Assembly: GCA_963698435.1 (NCBI GenBank)
Contig: CAVOQV010000012.1
Coordinates: 186,001 to 250,000, forward strand
From: Sva-07 sp963698435
GTDB lineage: Bacteria > Actinomycetota > Acidimicrobiia > Acidimicrobiales > Ilumatobacteraceae
Length of the DNA stretch: 64,000 bases
Direction: 5' to 3'
Below are positions 51,684-60,715 of this stretch, piece by piece (within the stretch, counting starts at the first letter, position 1; the number at the start of each line of letters is the position of its first letter). The position numbers and the translations under genes were made by a program. A model generated the notes under the pieces. That model saw nothing but the letters and a program-made list of their open reading frames with translations. It searched no databases and was not told where the DNA came from.

Positions 51684-53468
51684 ATGGATCTGGCTCGCAT
51701 CCGCAACTTCTCGATCATCGCGCACATCGATCACGGCAAGTCGACGCTGTCCGATCGCATCCTCGAGATCACCGGCGCCGTCGATGCTCGCGACATGCGC
51801 TCGCAGTACCTCGACTCGATGGACCTCGAACGCGAGCGCGGCATCACGATCAAGGCCCAGAACGTCCGGGTCGAGTGGAAAGGGCACACGTTCCACCTCA
51901 TCGACACGCCCGGCCACGTCGACTTCGGCTACGAGGTCAGTCGGAGCCTTGCCGCCTGCGAAGGCGTCGTCCTCGTCGTCGATGCGGCTCAGGGCATCGA
52001 GGCCCAGACGCTCGCCAACTGCTACCTGGCGTTGGAGCACGATCTCGAGATCGTTGCCGCGCTGAACAAGATCGACCTTCCTGCCGCCGACCCGGACCGG
52101 TACGCGGGGGAGATCGAAACGATCCTCGGGATTCCTGCCGACGAGATCATCCGCATGTCGGCCAAGACCGGCGACGGCGTCCCCGATCTGCTCGACGCGG
52201 TCATCGAACGGATCCCGTCGCCCGCCGGTGACCCGAATGCTCCGCTGCAGGGTTTGATCTTCGACTCGCAGTTCGACCAGTACCGCGGTGTGGTGTCGAG
52301 TATCCGAGTGATGCAGGGCACGATGACCTCGGGCTCCAAGCTCACGTTCATGCAGGCCGGTGCCAACCACGAAGCGATCGAGATCGGGGTGCGCAAGCCG
52401 GTGCCGACACCGGTCGACCAACTGGGCCCCGGTGAAGTCGGCTATCTGATCGCCGGGATCAAGGACGTCGCCGACGCTCGGTCCGGCGAAACGGTCACCA
52501 CTGCATCGGGTGGGTCGGTCGAGGTGCTCCCCGGCTATCGCGACCCGAAACCGATGGTGTTCTCCGGGCTCTTCCCGATCGACGGCGACGACTTCGAGAA
52601 CCTGCGCGAGTCGCTGGAGAAGCTGAAGCTCAACGATGCCTCGATCACGTATACGCCCGAGTCCTCGGGTGCGCTCGGTTTCGGCTTCCGGTGCGGTTTT
52701 CTCGGTCTGTTGCACATGGAGATCGTGAAGGAACGCCTCGAGCGCGAGTTCGGGTTGGCCCTGATCGCAACGGCGCCGAGCGTGGAGTATCGACTGACCC
52801 GCACCGACGGCACGACCGAAGCAGTCGACAATCCCGCCGACATGCCCGAGGCGCAGAAGATCGCCGAGATCGAGGAACCCTTCTTCAAACTGTCGATCAT
52901 CACGCCGACCGAGTACACCGGCACGTTGATGGACCTGTGCCAGACCCGGCGCGGCGAGATGAAGAAGATGGAATATCTCTCGCCCGAGCGGGTCGAGCTT
53001 GTGTATGACGTGCCCCTCGCTGAGGTGGTCGTCGACTTCTTCGACCAGATGAAGTCACGCACGAAGGGATACGCAAGCCTCGACTACGAGTTGTCGGGGT
53101 ATCGACCGTCGCACCTCGTCAAGGTCGATCTGCTGCTCAACGGGTTGCCTGCCGACGCGTTCTCGATGATCGTTCACCGCGACACCGCCTACCAGTACGG
53201 GGCGCGGATGTGCGAGAAGCTCAAGGAGTTGATCCCGCGTCAGATGTTCGACGTGCCGATCCAGGCCGCGATCGGCGGCAAGGTGATCGCTCGCGAGACG
53301 GTGAAGGCGAAGCGCAAGGACGTGCTGGCCAAGTGCTACGGCGGCGACATCACCCGCAAGCGAAAGCTGCTCGAGAAACAGAAGGAGGGCAAGAAGAAGA
53401 TGAAGTCGATCGGCAGGGTCGAAGTGCCCGGCGACGTCTTCATCAACGCCCTCAAGCTCGACGACTGA
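51684..53468 (+). CDS. lepA: Elongation factor 4 (LepA)
   Basis: 594 residues. G-domain motifs: IAHIDHGKST (P-loop), RERGITIKAQ (switch I), DTPGHVDF (G3), NKIDLPAADP (G4). The LepA C-terminal domain includes ERLEREFGLALIATAPSVEYR and GKVIARETVKAKRKDVLAKCYGG. A ribosome-binding GTPase that back-translocates or rescues stalled ribosomes. The -10-like TAGCGT is ten bases before the ATG. Confidence 0.98.
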   Translation: MDLARIRNFSIIAHIDHGKSTLSDRILEITGAVDARDMRSQYLDSMDLERERGITIKAQNVRVEWKGHTFHLIDTPGHVDFGYEVSRSLAACEGVVLVVDAAQGIEAQTLANCYLALEHDLEIVAALNKIDLPAADPDRYAGEIETILGIPADEIIRMSAKTGDGVPDLLDAVIERIPSPAGDPNAPLQGLIFDSQFDQYRGVVSSIRVMQGTMTSGSKLTFMQAGANHEAIEIGVRKPVPTPVDQLGPGEVGYLIAGIKDVADARSGETVTTASGGSVEVLPGYRDPKPMVFSGLFPIDGDDFENLRESLEKLKLNDASITYTPESSGALGFGFRCGFLGLLHMEIVKERLEREFGLALIATAPSVEYRLTRTDGTTEAVDNPADMPEAQKIAEIEEPFFKLSIITPTEYTGTLMDLCQTRRGEMKKMEYLSPERVELVYDVPLAEVVVDFFDQMKSRTKGYASLDYELSGYRPSHLVKVDLLLNGLPADAFSMIVHRDTAYQYGARMCEKLKELIPRQMFDVPIQAAIGGKVIARETVKAKRKDVLAKCYGGDITRKRKLLEKQKEGKKKMKSIGRVEVPGDVFINALKLDD

Positions 53469-53478
53469 GTGCTCCACG

Positions 53479-53494
53479 TGGGGGTCGGCCCCCA
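53479..53494. terminator. GC-rich hairpin between convergent genes
   Basis: TGGGGG-TCGG-CCCCCA starts 10 bp after the lepA stop, within an outer GAGTG...CACTC pair. It serves the convergent lepA and lipoprotein genes. No T-run. Confidence 0.5.
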
Positions 53495-53504
53495 GATGTC
53501 CCGC

Positions 53505-53915
53505 TCACTCGGTGCTGAAGAAGTCGGCCGGCAGGTCGGGGCAGTTCTCCAACGTGAACGCTTCGATCTTGGTGCTCGCTTCGTCGAAGTCGGCTGCGAG
53601 TGCGATGAAGTCGGCCGTCTCTTCCTCCGATGCCGCGGCGGCGTCGAACGCCTGCAGCTTCTCGAAGCCTTCGATCAGTTGCTCCATCTCGTCGGAGATC
53701 TCGCTCGGCGCAGCGTCAGCGACTGCTTGGAGCTCAGAGAGGTCCTGCTCCTCGGTGGTGTCGGCGTCGGAGTCGGCGAGTGCGGTGATCTGCTCGCAGA
53801 ACGCGTCGGTGCTACCGCCGCCTCCGTCATCGCTGCCGCAGGCGGCGAGCGTCAGTGCCGCGCCGGCGGTGAGGCAGGTGGCGAACCGGATCGTTCGTGA
53901 CGCAGGCAGTCGCAT
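53505..53915 (-). CDS. Small lipoprotein of unknown function
   Basis: 136 residues. Signal peptide with lipobox LTLAAC, then an acidic helical domain (EQITALADSDADTTEEQDL, EMEQLIEGFEKLQAFDA) ending in LENCPDLPADFFSTE, with two Cys (FCEQ and ENCP) that may pair. Anchored on the outer face of the membrane. No family named. Confidence 0.75.
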   Translation of the reverse strand: MRLPASRTIRFATCLTAGAALTLAACGSDDGGGGSTDAFCEQITALADSDADTTEEQDLSELQAVADAAPSEISDEMEQLIEGFEKLQAFDAAAASEEETADFIALAADFDEASTKIEAFTLENCPDLPADFFSTE

Positions 53916-54029
53916 GGTGAGGTCCCTCTCGGTCGTTGTCGTGGTCCGGCAGAGGTTCGCACACGGGCGGACGGCACCGGAGCGTTCGGTCGTGCGATCG
54001 CGTCGCCGGGCGGTAACGATGGTTCACCG

Positions 54030-55253
54030 ATGTCGTCGACGTTCCGTTCGCTGAAGTACTACAACGCTCGGTTGTTCTTCTCGGGGCTTGCGGTGTCCAA
54101 CGTCGGAACCTGGCTGCAGATGACGGCGATGTCGTTGCTCGTCTATCGCATCACCGGCGAGGCGACCACCGTCGGCATCACGCTCGCGTTGCAGATGCTG
54201 CCGATGCTCGTGCTCGGTGCCTGGGCCGGCGTGATCGCCGACGGACGTGACCGTCGGACGATGGCCATCGTCACCCAGAGCGCCCTGGCAGCGCAGGCGT
54301 TGATGTTGGGCGCGATCGATCTCGCCGGATGGGCCAACTTGCCGGTGGTCTACGGATTGTCGTTGCTCCTCGGTGTTGTCAACGCGTTCGACAACCCGGC
54401 GCGTCGAGGCCTCGTGACCGAGCTGGTCCCGACGATCGACATTCCCAACGCCACGTCGTTGAACACGGCCGTGATGACCGGTTCGCGCATCTTCGGCCCC
54501 GCCCTCGCCGGGGTGCTCGTCGCCACGATCGGCACGGCGTGGTGCTTCATCCTCAACGGTGTCACCTTCTTCGCCATCATCTTCTCGCTGGTGGCGATTC
54601 GTCGCGACGAGATGTTCCCGACCGCTCGGCGCCCCAAAGGGGGCAAACCGATCCGCGAGGCGCTGCGTTTCGTTGTCGGGCACCGCGACCTGCTGATCAT
54701 CTATTCGCTGCTCGTGATCGTCTCGATGGTGGCCTTCAACCAGGCAACGGTGTTCCCGAAGCTGGCCGACGTGCGGTGGGGTGACGAGAACGCCTACGGG
54801 TTCCTCCTCGCCGTGATGTCGGTCGGGTCGTTGAGCGGGTCGCTGCTGACGGCTCGGCAACACGTGGTGACGATGCGATGGTTCTTCGGGGCGATCGTGG
54901 TGATGGCGCTCGCGGGGTTCGGCCTTGCCTGGGCGCCGAACCTCTGGGTCGCGTATGCGTGGTGCGTGCCGTTCGGACTTGGTGGTGCCGCATTCATCAC
55001 CGGCGCCAACGCGATCACGCAGCAGGAGTGCCCACCCGACATGCGCAGCCGCCTGCTCGCGCTGCAGGCGGTTGCGTTCTTGGGCTCGACCCCGATCGGA
55101 GGCCCGATCACGGGAGTGATCGCCGACAACGTCTCGCCGGAGTGGGCGCTCGCCTACAGCAGCGTGATCAGCCTGGTCTGCGTGGGGATCGCCCGTCTGT
55201 ACTGGCGCGCCGGCGTCCGTACCGAAACGCCTGAACTCACCCCCACCGCCTGA
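54030..55253 (+). CDS. MFS transporter (EntS-like)
   Basis: 407 residues with about ten to twelve membrane segments. The start SLKYYNARLFFSGLAVSNVGTWLQ matches the MFS_3/EntS exporter group, and GVIADGRDRR is the conserved loop 2-3 motif. Likely an exporter of a siderophore, drug or other small molecule; the substrate is not deducible. The gap to the next gene (55254-55414) holds a single half-site CATCGCTCAT of the 61-bp repeat family. Confidence 0.88.
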   Translation: MSSTFRSLKYYNARLFFSGLAVSNVGTWLQMTAMSLLVYRITGEATTVGITLALQMLPMLVLGAWAGVIADGRDRRTMAIVTQSALAAQALMLGAIDLAGWANLPVVYGLSLLLGVVNAFDNPARRGLVTELVPTIDIPNATSLNTAVMTGSRIFGPALAGVLVATIGTAWCFILNGVTFFAIIFSLVAIRRDEMFPTARRPKGGKPIREALRFVVGHRDLLIIYSLLVIVSMVAFNQATVFPKLADVRWGDENAYGFLLAVMSVGSLSGSLLTARQHVVTMRWFFGAIVVMALAGFGLAWAPNLWVAYAWCVPFGLGGAAFITGANAITQQECPPDMRSRLLALQAVAFLGSTPIGGPITGVIADNVSPEWALAYSSVISLVCVGIARLYWRAGVRTETPELTPTA

Positions 55254-55414
55254 TCGCCACAGGAATCCGTGTGAGTGACGGCGTCGCGGTTGTTGGTCAT
55301 CGCTCATACGGGTGGTTCACGTGAGGCCAGGTGAGCGCACCTGGCCGATCCCGAAGTCGTCGATCGCTCGGAGTGCGGGGTGTCGGAGATCCACGTGGGC
55401 GCGATGCTGGAGGG

Positions 55415-55852
55415 ATGGGTCGTCGAGCGAGGATCCTGATCACGGCCGGTCTTGTCGGCGCGCTCGTGGCACCGGTCGTGCTCGACCACGACGGGTTTCC
55501 GCTGTCGACGTATCCGATGTACTCGCGGGCGCGGGGTGAGACCGTCACCTTCGCCACGGCGCAGGCGGTGGACCGGAACGGGAATTCATCGACGCTGACG
55601 CTCGGGGTGATCGGCGACAGCGACGACCCGCTGATCGTGGCCGGCGAACTCCGCGACGCGATCCGCAACGGACGGGCCGAGCAGCGGTGCGACGAGATCG
55701 CGCAGCGGGCGGCCGCATGGAGCGGCCTGCCCGTCACCACCAGCGTCGCGATCGAGGTGGTCACCGAGCGTCACGACGTGGTCGCACAGGTGGAAGGTGC
55801 CCCGAGCCTGCTCGACCGTACGGTCCACGCGTCGTGCGAGGTGCCGTCGTGA
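55415..55852 (+). CDS. Membrane-anchored hypothetical protein paired with HTTM gene
   Basis: 145 residues from ATG 55415 (MGRRARILITAGLVGALVAP). One N-terminal membrane segment, then an extracellular domain with FPLSTYPMYSR and two Cys (RCDEIA and SCEVPS). The stop overlaps the start of the HTTM gene (GTGA), so both are co-translated. The FPLSTYPMY motif occurs near HTTM/DoxX-type proteins in my experience; function unknown. Confidence 0.7.
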   Translation: MGRRARILITAGLVGALVAPVVLDHDGFPLSTYPMYSRARGETVTFATAQAVDRNGNSSTLTLGVIGDSDDPLIVAGELRDAIRNGRAEQRCDEIAQRAAAWSGLPVTTSVAIEVVTERHDVVAQVEGAPSLLDRTVHASCEVPS

Positions 55853-56791
55853 CCGAGGTACTCGAGCGCCGCGCAGCGCAACGATCGCTGCCGATCATCG
55901 ACGCCGTCGCCCCACCGGAGCGACTTGCGATGCTGCGGATCCTGACCGGGGTGTTCGCGCTCGTCTACCTCCTCGTCCGTCTGCCCGTCTTTCTCCAGCT
56001 GGGTGATCGTCGCAACGGGTTCGATGGGGTGGGCCTGGCCATGTTGCTCGATGGTCCGGTCTCGGGCGTCGTCGTCGACGCGGTGGTCGTCGGGACGGCC
56101 CTCGCCGGGATCGGATTCGTCATCGGTTGGCGTTTCCGAATCGTCGGGCCGCTGTTCGCGCTCGGCATGTTGGCGCTCGGGTCGTATCGAGGGTCGTGGG
56201 GCCAGCTGCTGCACTTCGAGAACCTGATGGTGCTGTACCTTGTGATCGTTGCGCTCGCACCGTCCGCCGATGTCTGGTCGATCGACGCCCGACGACGAGG
56301 TGAGGCCACCGACCAGATCAACCTCGAGTCGACCACCTATGGATGGCCGATCGCCCTCACCTCGCTGGTCCTGGTGATCACGTATGTGATCGCGGGCGTC
56401 GCCAAGTTGCGGTACGGGGGACTGGAGTGGGTGTTCGGCGACACGCTCCGCAACCACGTCGCGTACGCCGCAGCTCGGCTCGACCTCCTCGGCGGCTCGC
56501 CGTCACCGTTCGCCGGGTGGGGGGTGCGGCCTCGACCGGATGTGGCCGTTCGCCGCGGCAGCCACGATCGTGATCGAGCTGGCAGCACCCGTGGCGCTGC
56601 TCGGCGGCCGCATCCGGACGGCCTGGGTGCTGTCGGCCTGGCTGATGCACCTCGGGATCCTGGCGTTCATGTTGATCGGATTCCCGTTCCCGCTCTTCCT
56701 GGTCGCGTTCGCGCCGCTGTACCGGATCGAACGTCTGTGGAACGATCGCCCGAATTGGGCGCGGCAAACGCCAGGTCAGCGGGCGGCGTGA
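55849..56791 (+). CDS. HTTM (vitamin K-dependent gamma-carboxylase-like) membrane protein, frameshifted
   Basis: About 313 residues with several membrane helices (LRILTGVFALVYLLVRLP, VVVGTALAGIGFVIGW, ENLMVLYLVIVALAP, IALTSLVLVITYVIAGVAKL, HLGILAFMLIGFPFPLFL). The pattern matches horizontally-transferred transmembrane (HTTM/VKGC-like) domain proteins. The frame slips near 56530 (WGVRP against MWPFAAAATIVIELAAPVALLG). GTG 55849 overlaps the upstream TGA. Activity unknown. Confidence 0.75.
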
Positions 56792-57315
56792 GCCGCTGCC
56801 GCCAGGGAACGACCCCAGGCGGTTGCCCGATCGGCTTCGCCAGGCTCGAGGTGGTTCGATTTGTTCACGAAGAAGCTCTCGCCGTCGACCAGGAGCTCGA
56901 AGCCGTGCTTGCGGAGCCGCTTTGCGATTCCGTTCGATGCCTGGCCGGTCAGCAGCGCCGACGCGTGGACGCGGGTGTCGAATGCGGCTGCGAGACGGCC
57001 CGAGCCCGCATCGTCGGCGACGACGTCGTCGAACCAGTCGCGCAGACCCTCGCCGAATGCATCGGGATCGAGATCGAGGTCGTCGTCCTTCGACGCCATC
57101 TCCTCGGCGCCGGCACGGCTCCGTTTGCTCGACATGCCGTGGACGTGCGTTGGACCGCCGACGACGACGATGTCAGCGGCGGCAACCAGCTCCGGCGTTG
57201 CGTCGTGGACCGAGACGACCCTCGTCTCGGCGACGGTTTCGAGACCTTCCGCGATGTGTTCGGCGACGGCGTGAGTGTTTCCGAACATCGATTCGTAGAC
57301 GACCAGCGCGCGCAT
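56776..57315 (-). CDS. Flavodoxin-like protein
   Basis: 179 residues. FMN phosphate loop YESMFGNTHAVAEHIAEGL at the N-terminus, VVVGGPTHVHGMSSKRSR as the second flavin loop, and FFVNKSNHLEPGEADRATAWGRSLA at the end. Electron carrier or flavin-dependent sensor of the cytoplasm. Convergent overlap of 16 bases with the HTTM gene. The 284 bp downstream of its start (57316-57599) hold no gene I can defend. Confidence 0.88.
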   Translation of the reverse strand: MRALVVYESMFGNTHAVAEHIAEGLETVAETRVVSVHDATPELVAAADIVVVGGPTHVHGMSSKRSRAGAEEMASKDDDLDLDPDAFGEGLRDWFDDVVADDAGSGRLAAAFDTRVHASALLTGQASNGIAKRLRKHGFELLVDGESFFVNKSNHLEPGEADRATAWGRSLAAAAHAAR

Positions 57316-57599
57316 GGCTCCTCCTCTCTCGCCCGCTCACAGTGGGCTCTGAGTCGATCATGTCCATGTCGCCGCGCAGCGTGCACGGGCCGTTCGTCAC
57401 TGCCGGTGGAATCGTCGCCGGCGGTGGCAGAACACTCGGGGCAGACATGGACGTTTCCGTTCACCGACATCGAGGAGGCCACACGCGATCGCGCGCTCCC
57501 GAGAAGGCTCCTCGGCGGCGCCAGGCGTTGGTGCTGGAGGTCGCCGTCCGGCACCGCGATCTGACGGCCTGACCCGGAGCTGGTCCGACGCGGCTGCGG

Positions 57600-58484
57600 T
57601 CAGAGCACTGTCTTCGGTTGGACGTAACCCAGTTCGAGCAGATCGCTGGGCAGGCCGGCGAACAGTTCGCGTATCGGCTCCATCTCGGTCGGCACGGAGA
57701 AGCCCGGGAGCCAGTTGTCGTGATGGCACAGCGTGGTGGTCGTGGGCTGCAGGGCCTCGACCTGGATCCGGAGGAAGTCGAGCAGCGACCCCTGGATCGG
57801 TTCGCCGTCGATGTTGCCCCGGCCGGCCGCCGCCAGGATCGCGACATCCGGACGGAGCCCGTCGAGGATGCCGGTCCAGTGGCCCGACGTGTCCTGGTAG
57901 AGCAGGGTGCCGTCGGGCGTGGCGAAGTGGAACAGCAGCGCGCCGCCATCGCCTCGCTGACTGTCGGACCCCATCGACGCAAGGAGATGGGTGGTCGACT
58001 CTTCGGACAGGGCGGTGCCGAGGTACTCGGAAAGGCCCCGCATGCGCTCCTGCTGCTCGTGCCACGTCACGCCCAGGTCTCCGAGGCACACCTCGCCGGG
58101 CTGACCCATCGAGCCGTGCGACCACACGCTGCTGTGCTGACTCGGATACACCGACACGCGGACGTCGTCCGACAGAGCGATCGTCTCTCCGCCGGCCACA
58201 CAGATCATCCGCTCGGGTGCCACACCCGCCTCGGTCATCACCCGGATCGTCTCGTAACTGCCGATGAGCGTTGCGTCGGTCTGCGCCATGACCCGCTCGG
58301 CGCCGTAGAGATGGTCGAGGTGCGAATGACCGATCACGATCCAGTCGCAGTCGGTGATGTCCTCCGTCCGAGCGCCGGGACCGGCGGCGTCTGCGGCCCG
58401 GTCGATGTATGCGTCGAGCATCACGGTCAGCCCGCCGGTCCGCATCCGGTACGTCGCGCACCCGAACCACTCCAGACTCGTCAT
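57600..58484 (-). CDS. Metallo-beta-lactamase-fold hydrolase (UlaG-like)
   Basis: 294 residues. Starts SLEWFGCATYRMRTGGLTVMLDAYID, then the motif HSHLDHLYGAE (HxHxDH metal site), a second His-region YPSQHSSVWSHGS and DTSGHWTG, with CHHDNWLP near the end. It resembles UlaG-type or lipid-phosphate lactonases/phosphodiesterases. ATG 58484 follows GGAGGT by five bases. Divergent from the MOSC gene across 33 bp. Confidence 0.85.
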   Translation of the reverse strand: MTSLEWFGCATYRMRTGGLTVMLDAYIDRAADAAGPGARTEDITDCDWIVIGHSHLDHLYGAERVMAQTDATLIGSYETIRVMTEAGVAPERMICVAGGETIALSDDVRVSVYPSQHSSVWSHGSMGQPGEVCLGDLGVTWHEQQERMRGLSEYLGTALSEESTTHLLASMGSDSQRGDGGALLFHFATPDGTLLYQDTSGHWTGILDGLRPDVAILAAAGRGNIDGEPIQGSLLDFLRIQVEALQPTTTTLCHHDNWLPGFSVPTEMEPIRELFAGLPSDLLELGYVQPKTVL

Positions 58485-58517
58485 CGTCGACCTCCAGTGG
58501 GAGACCATACTGAGGGC

Positions 58518-59069
58518 ATGACGGCCACCACGATGACGACCGACCAACTCGATGCGCTCGTCGATGACGTCGCTGCGGCACCTTCGCAGAGCGGTACGAT
58601 CGAACTCGTCGTGGCCCGGCCGGCGACGGGGGAGCGGCTCGTGCTCGACGTCGGCGAGCTGCAACCAGGGGTCGGTCTCGTCGGCGACAACTACCTCGAG
58701 CGGGGCAGTTCGAAGCCGGCCGGAGGTCCGGCCGATCCACTGGCCGAACTCAACGTCATGTCCGCCCGAGCGCTCGAGGCGGTCGCCGGGGCAGACCGCG
58801 AGCGGTGGCCGCTCGCCGGCGACCAGTTGATCGTCGATTTCGACCTGTCAGCAGCGAACTGCCCGGCCGGGACCCGGCTGACGGTTGGCACCGCGACCAT
58901 CGAAGTGACGACGAAACCACACACGGGTTGTGCCAAGTTCGCCGACCGATACGGCATCGACGCTGCTCGCTGGGTCAACTCCCGGGATGACCTGCGCCTT
59001 CGTGGCGTCTGCGCCATTGTCGTGGTCCCGGGAGCGGTGTCACGGGGCGACACGATCACCAAGGCGTGA
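58518..59069 (+). CDS. MOSC-domain protein
   Basis: 183 residues. MOSC (molybdenum cofactor sulfurase C-terminal) features: VGLVGDNYLERGS, LNVMSARALEAVAG, LAGDQLIVDFDLSAANCPAGTRLTVG and KPHTGCAKFADRYG with the conserved Cys. It probably handles a sulfur or Moco-bound ligand. The start is set by CATACT six bases upstream, leaderless type. Confidence 0.88.
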   Translation: MTATTMTTDQLDALVDDVAAAPSQSGTIELVVARPATGERLVLDVGELQPGVGLVGDNYLERGSSKPAGGPADPLAELNVMSARALEAVAGADRERWPLAGDQLIVDFDLSAANCPAGTRLTVGTATIEVTTKPHTGCAKFADRYGIDAARWVNSRDDLRLRGVCAIVVVPGAVSRGDTITKA

Positions 59070-59279
59070 CCGCTGGACAGTACGGTCCAGCAGCGGTGGT
59101 CGACAGCCGTTTCGAATGCAGCGGCCGGAGTCGCACCGGATACGACCTCGTGGCGCCAGTCGATGTCGAGCACTCGGACTCCGCCGACGAGATGCCACCC
59201 GCCGATCTCGCTGACCATCTCCTCGACGTGGCGGCCGTCGCTGACGGTTGAGGGTCTCTCCGGCTGATCGAACGTCACC
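59069..59279 (-). CDS. Possible small protein, frame incomplete
   Basis: On the minus strand from GTG 59279: VTFDQPERPSTVSDGRHVEE, EIGGWHLVGGVRVLDIDWRH, AAFETAVDHRCWTVLSSGHA. Codon third positions are GC-rich and the sequence has protein character, but there is no stop before it runs antisense into the MOSC gene, so a frame slip near 59070 would be required. Plausible but unproven. Confidence 0.3.
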
Positions 59280-59320
59280 CGATCGGGTCGATCGTCCGGA
59301 TCGCGGGTACAACGTGCACC

Positions 59321-60640
59321 GTGACTCGACGATCGATCATGTGGTTTCGGCGCGACCTGCGCCTCGCCGACAATCCGGCATTGCTCGCGGCCGGCGCAGA
59401 TGGCGCCGAGGTCGTGCCGGTCTTCGTGGTCGACCCGACGTTCGCCTCGTCGGGCGCGCCGAGATTGGCGTATCTCCATGACGCGTTGCGATCGCTGGAT
59501 GCCTCGATCCGGGAGCACAGCGGCACCGGGCTGGTGATCCGGTACGACGATCCGGTCGCAGCGATCCCTGCACTGGCCGCAGAGACGGGGGCCGACACCG
59601 TGACCGTCGCCCGTGACTACTCGCCGTACGGACGTCGACGTGACGGCGACGTGAAGGCCGCGTTGGAGCGCGACGGTCGGCATCTGAAGGGTGTCGGGTC
59701 GCCGTACGCGGTAGCGCCCGGCAGCGTGACCAAGGACGATGGAACGCCGTATGCGGTGTTCACCCCGTTCTCGAAGGTCTGGCGTCGCATCGGCTGGGAC
59801 CTCCCGCTCGACGCACCGGGCGACGACATCTGTTTGATCGGTGCAGGTGCCGCCGGCATCGAGTCGGACCTGCTGGGGGATCGACCCGATCCCGGTATCG
59901 AACTTCCAACAGCGGGGGAGAGCGCGGCCCATGACCTCTGGGAAGGTTTCCTGCCCGACGGTGTCGACGAGTACCCGGATCGGCGCGATCTCCCTGCCGT
60001 CGCGGGCACCAGCAAGTTGTCGCCTGCCCTCAAGTGGGGCACGATCCATCCGCGGCAACTGCTCGCCGACCTCGACGCCTCGGGTGCGGGGTCCACGGGG
60101 CACACCGTGTTCTCCAGCGAGTTGGCGTGGCGCGAGTTCTACGCCGACGTGCTGTTCCAACAGCCGCGCACCGCATGGGAGAACCTCAACTCGAAGATGG
60201 ACGCGATGCCGGTCGACACGGACGCGGCGGCCCGGAAGCGCTTCGACCGCTGGGCGGTGGGGGAGACCGGGTTCGGGATCGTCGATGCCGGGATGAAGCA
60301 GCTCGCAGCGACAGGTTGGATGCACAACCGGGTGCGGATGATCGTGGCGAGCTTCCTGGTGAAGGACCTGCACCTGCCATGGCAGTGGGGTGCACGATGG
60401 TTCATGCAGCACCTGATCGACGGCGATCTCGCATCGAACAATCACGGGTGGCAGTGGGCGGCCGGTACGGGCACCGATGCGGCCCCCTACTTCCGGGTGT
60501 TCAACCCGCACCTGCAGCAGGAGCGCTACGACCCCGACGGCGAGTACGTCGCCCGCTGGGTGCCCGACCCGGTCGAACCCATGCTCGACCACAAGGTCGA
60601 ACGCGACGAAGCCCTCCGTCGCCTCAAGTCCCTCCCATGA
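59321..60640 (+). CDS. phrB: Deoxyribodipyrimidine photolyase
   Basis: 439 residues. N-terminal photolyase domain (IMWFRRDLRLADNPALLAAG), then the FAD domain with LSPALKWGTIHPRQLL, SSELAWREFYADVLF, GFGIVDAGMKQLAATGWMHNRVRM and DGDLASNNHGWQWAAGTGTDAAPYFRVFNP. These are class I CPD photolyase signatures (Trp/Asn around FAD). It repairs UV dimers with light. GTG start is supported by TACAAC seven bases upstream. Confidence 0.95.
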   Translation: MTRRSIMWFRRDLRLADNPALLAAGADGAEVVPVFVVDPTFASSGAPRLAYLHDALRSLDASIREHSGTGLVIRYDDPVAAIPALAAETGADTVTVARDYSPYGRRRDGDVKAALERDGRHLKGVGSPYAVAPGSVTKDDGTPYAVFTPFSKVWRRIGWDLPLDAPGDDICLIGAGAAGIESDLLGDRPDPGIELPTAGESAAHDLWEGFLPDGVDEYPDRRDLPAVAGTSKLSPALKWGTIHPRQLLADLDASGAGSTGHTVFSSELAWREFYADVLFQQPRTAWENLNSKMDAMPVDTDAAARKRFDRWAVGETGFGIVDAGMKQLAATGWMHNRVRMIVASFLVKDLHLPWQWGARWFMQHLIDGDLASNNHGWQWAAGTGTDAAPYFRVFNPHLQQERYDPDGEYVARWVPDPVEPMLDHKVERDEALRRLKSLP

Positions 60641-60688
60641 CGGTCCTCCCCGGCCCCGTCCCCGGGAGGACCGTGCGGCACGGGGTGG

Positions 60689-60715
60689 CTGGCAGTCGGT
60701 AGACTCGAGTGCCAG
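60689..60715 (+). promoter_or_regulatory. CIRCE-like HrcA operator with -10 box in its spacer
   Basis: CTGGCAGTC-N9-GAGTGCCAG ends at the base before the hrcA ATG. Arm and spacer lengths (9-9-9) and the core GCA.TC...GAGTGC match CIRCE (GCACTC...GAGTGC) with one mismatch between arms. TAGACT at 60700-60705 inside the spacer is a good -10 box, so HrcA binding would block the hrcA-dnaJ promoter directly. Confidence 0.75.

Noticed and set aside
57316..57599. A small zinc-finger gene on the minus strand (VHVCPECSATAGDD)
   Set aside because: One CxxC alone in a frame of otherwise poor composition with no good start or neighbour support; too weak to list.
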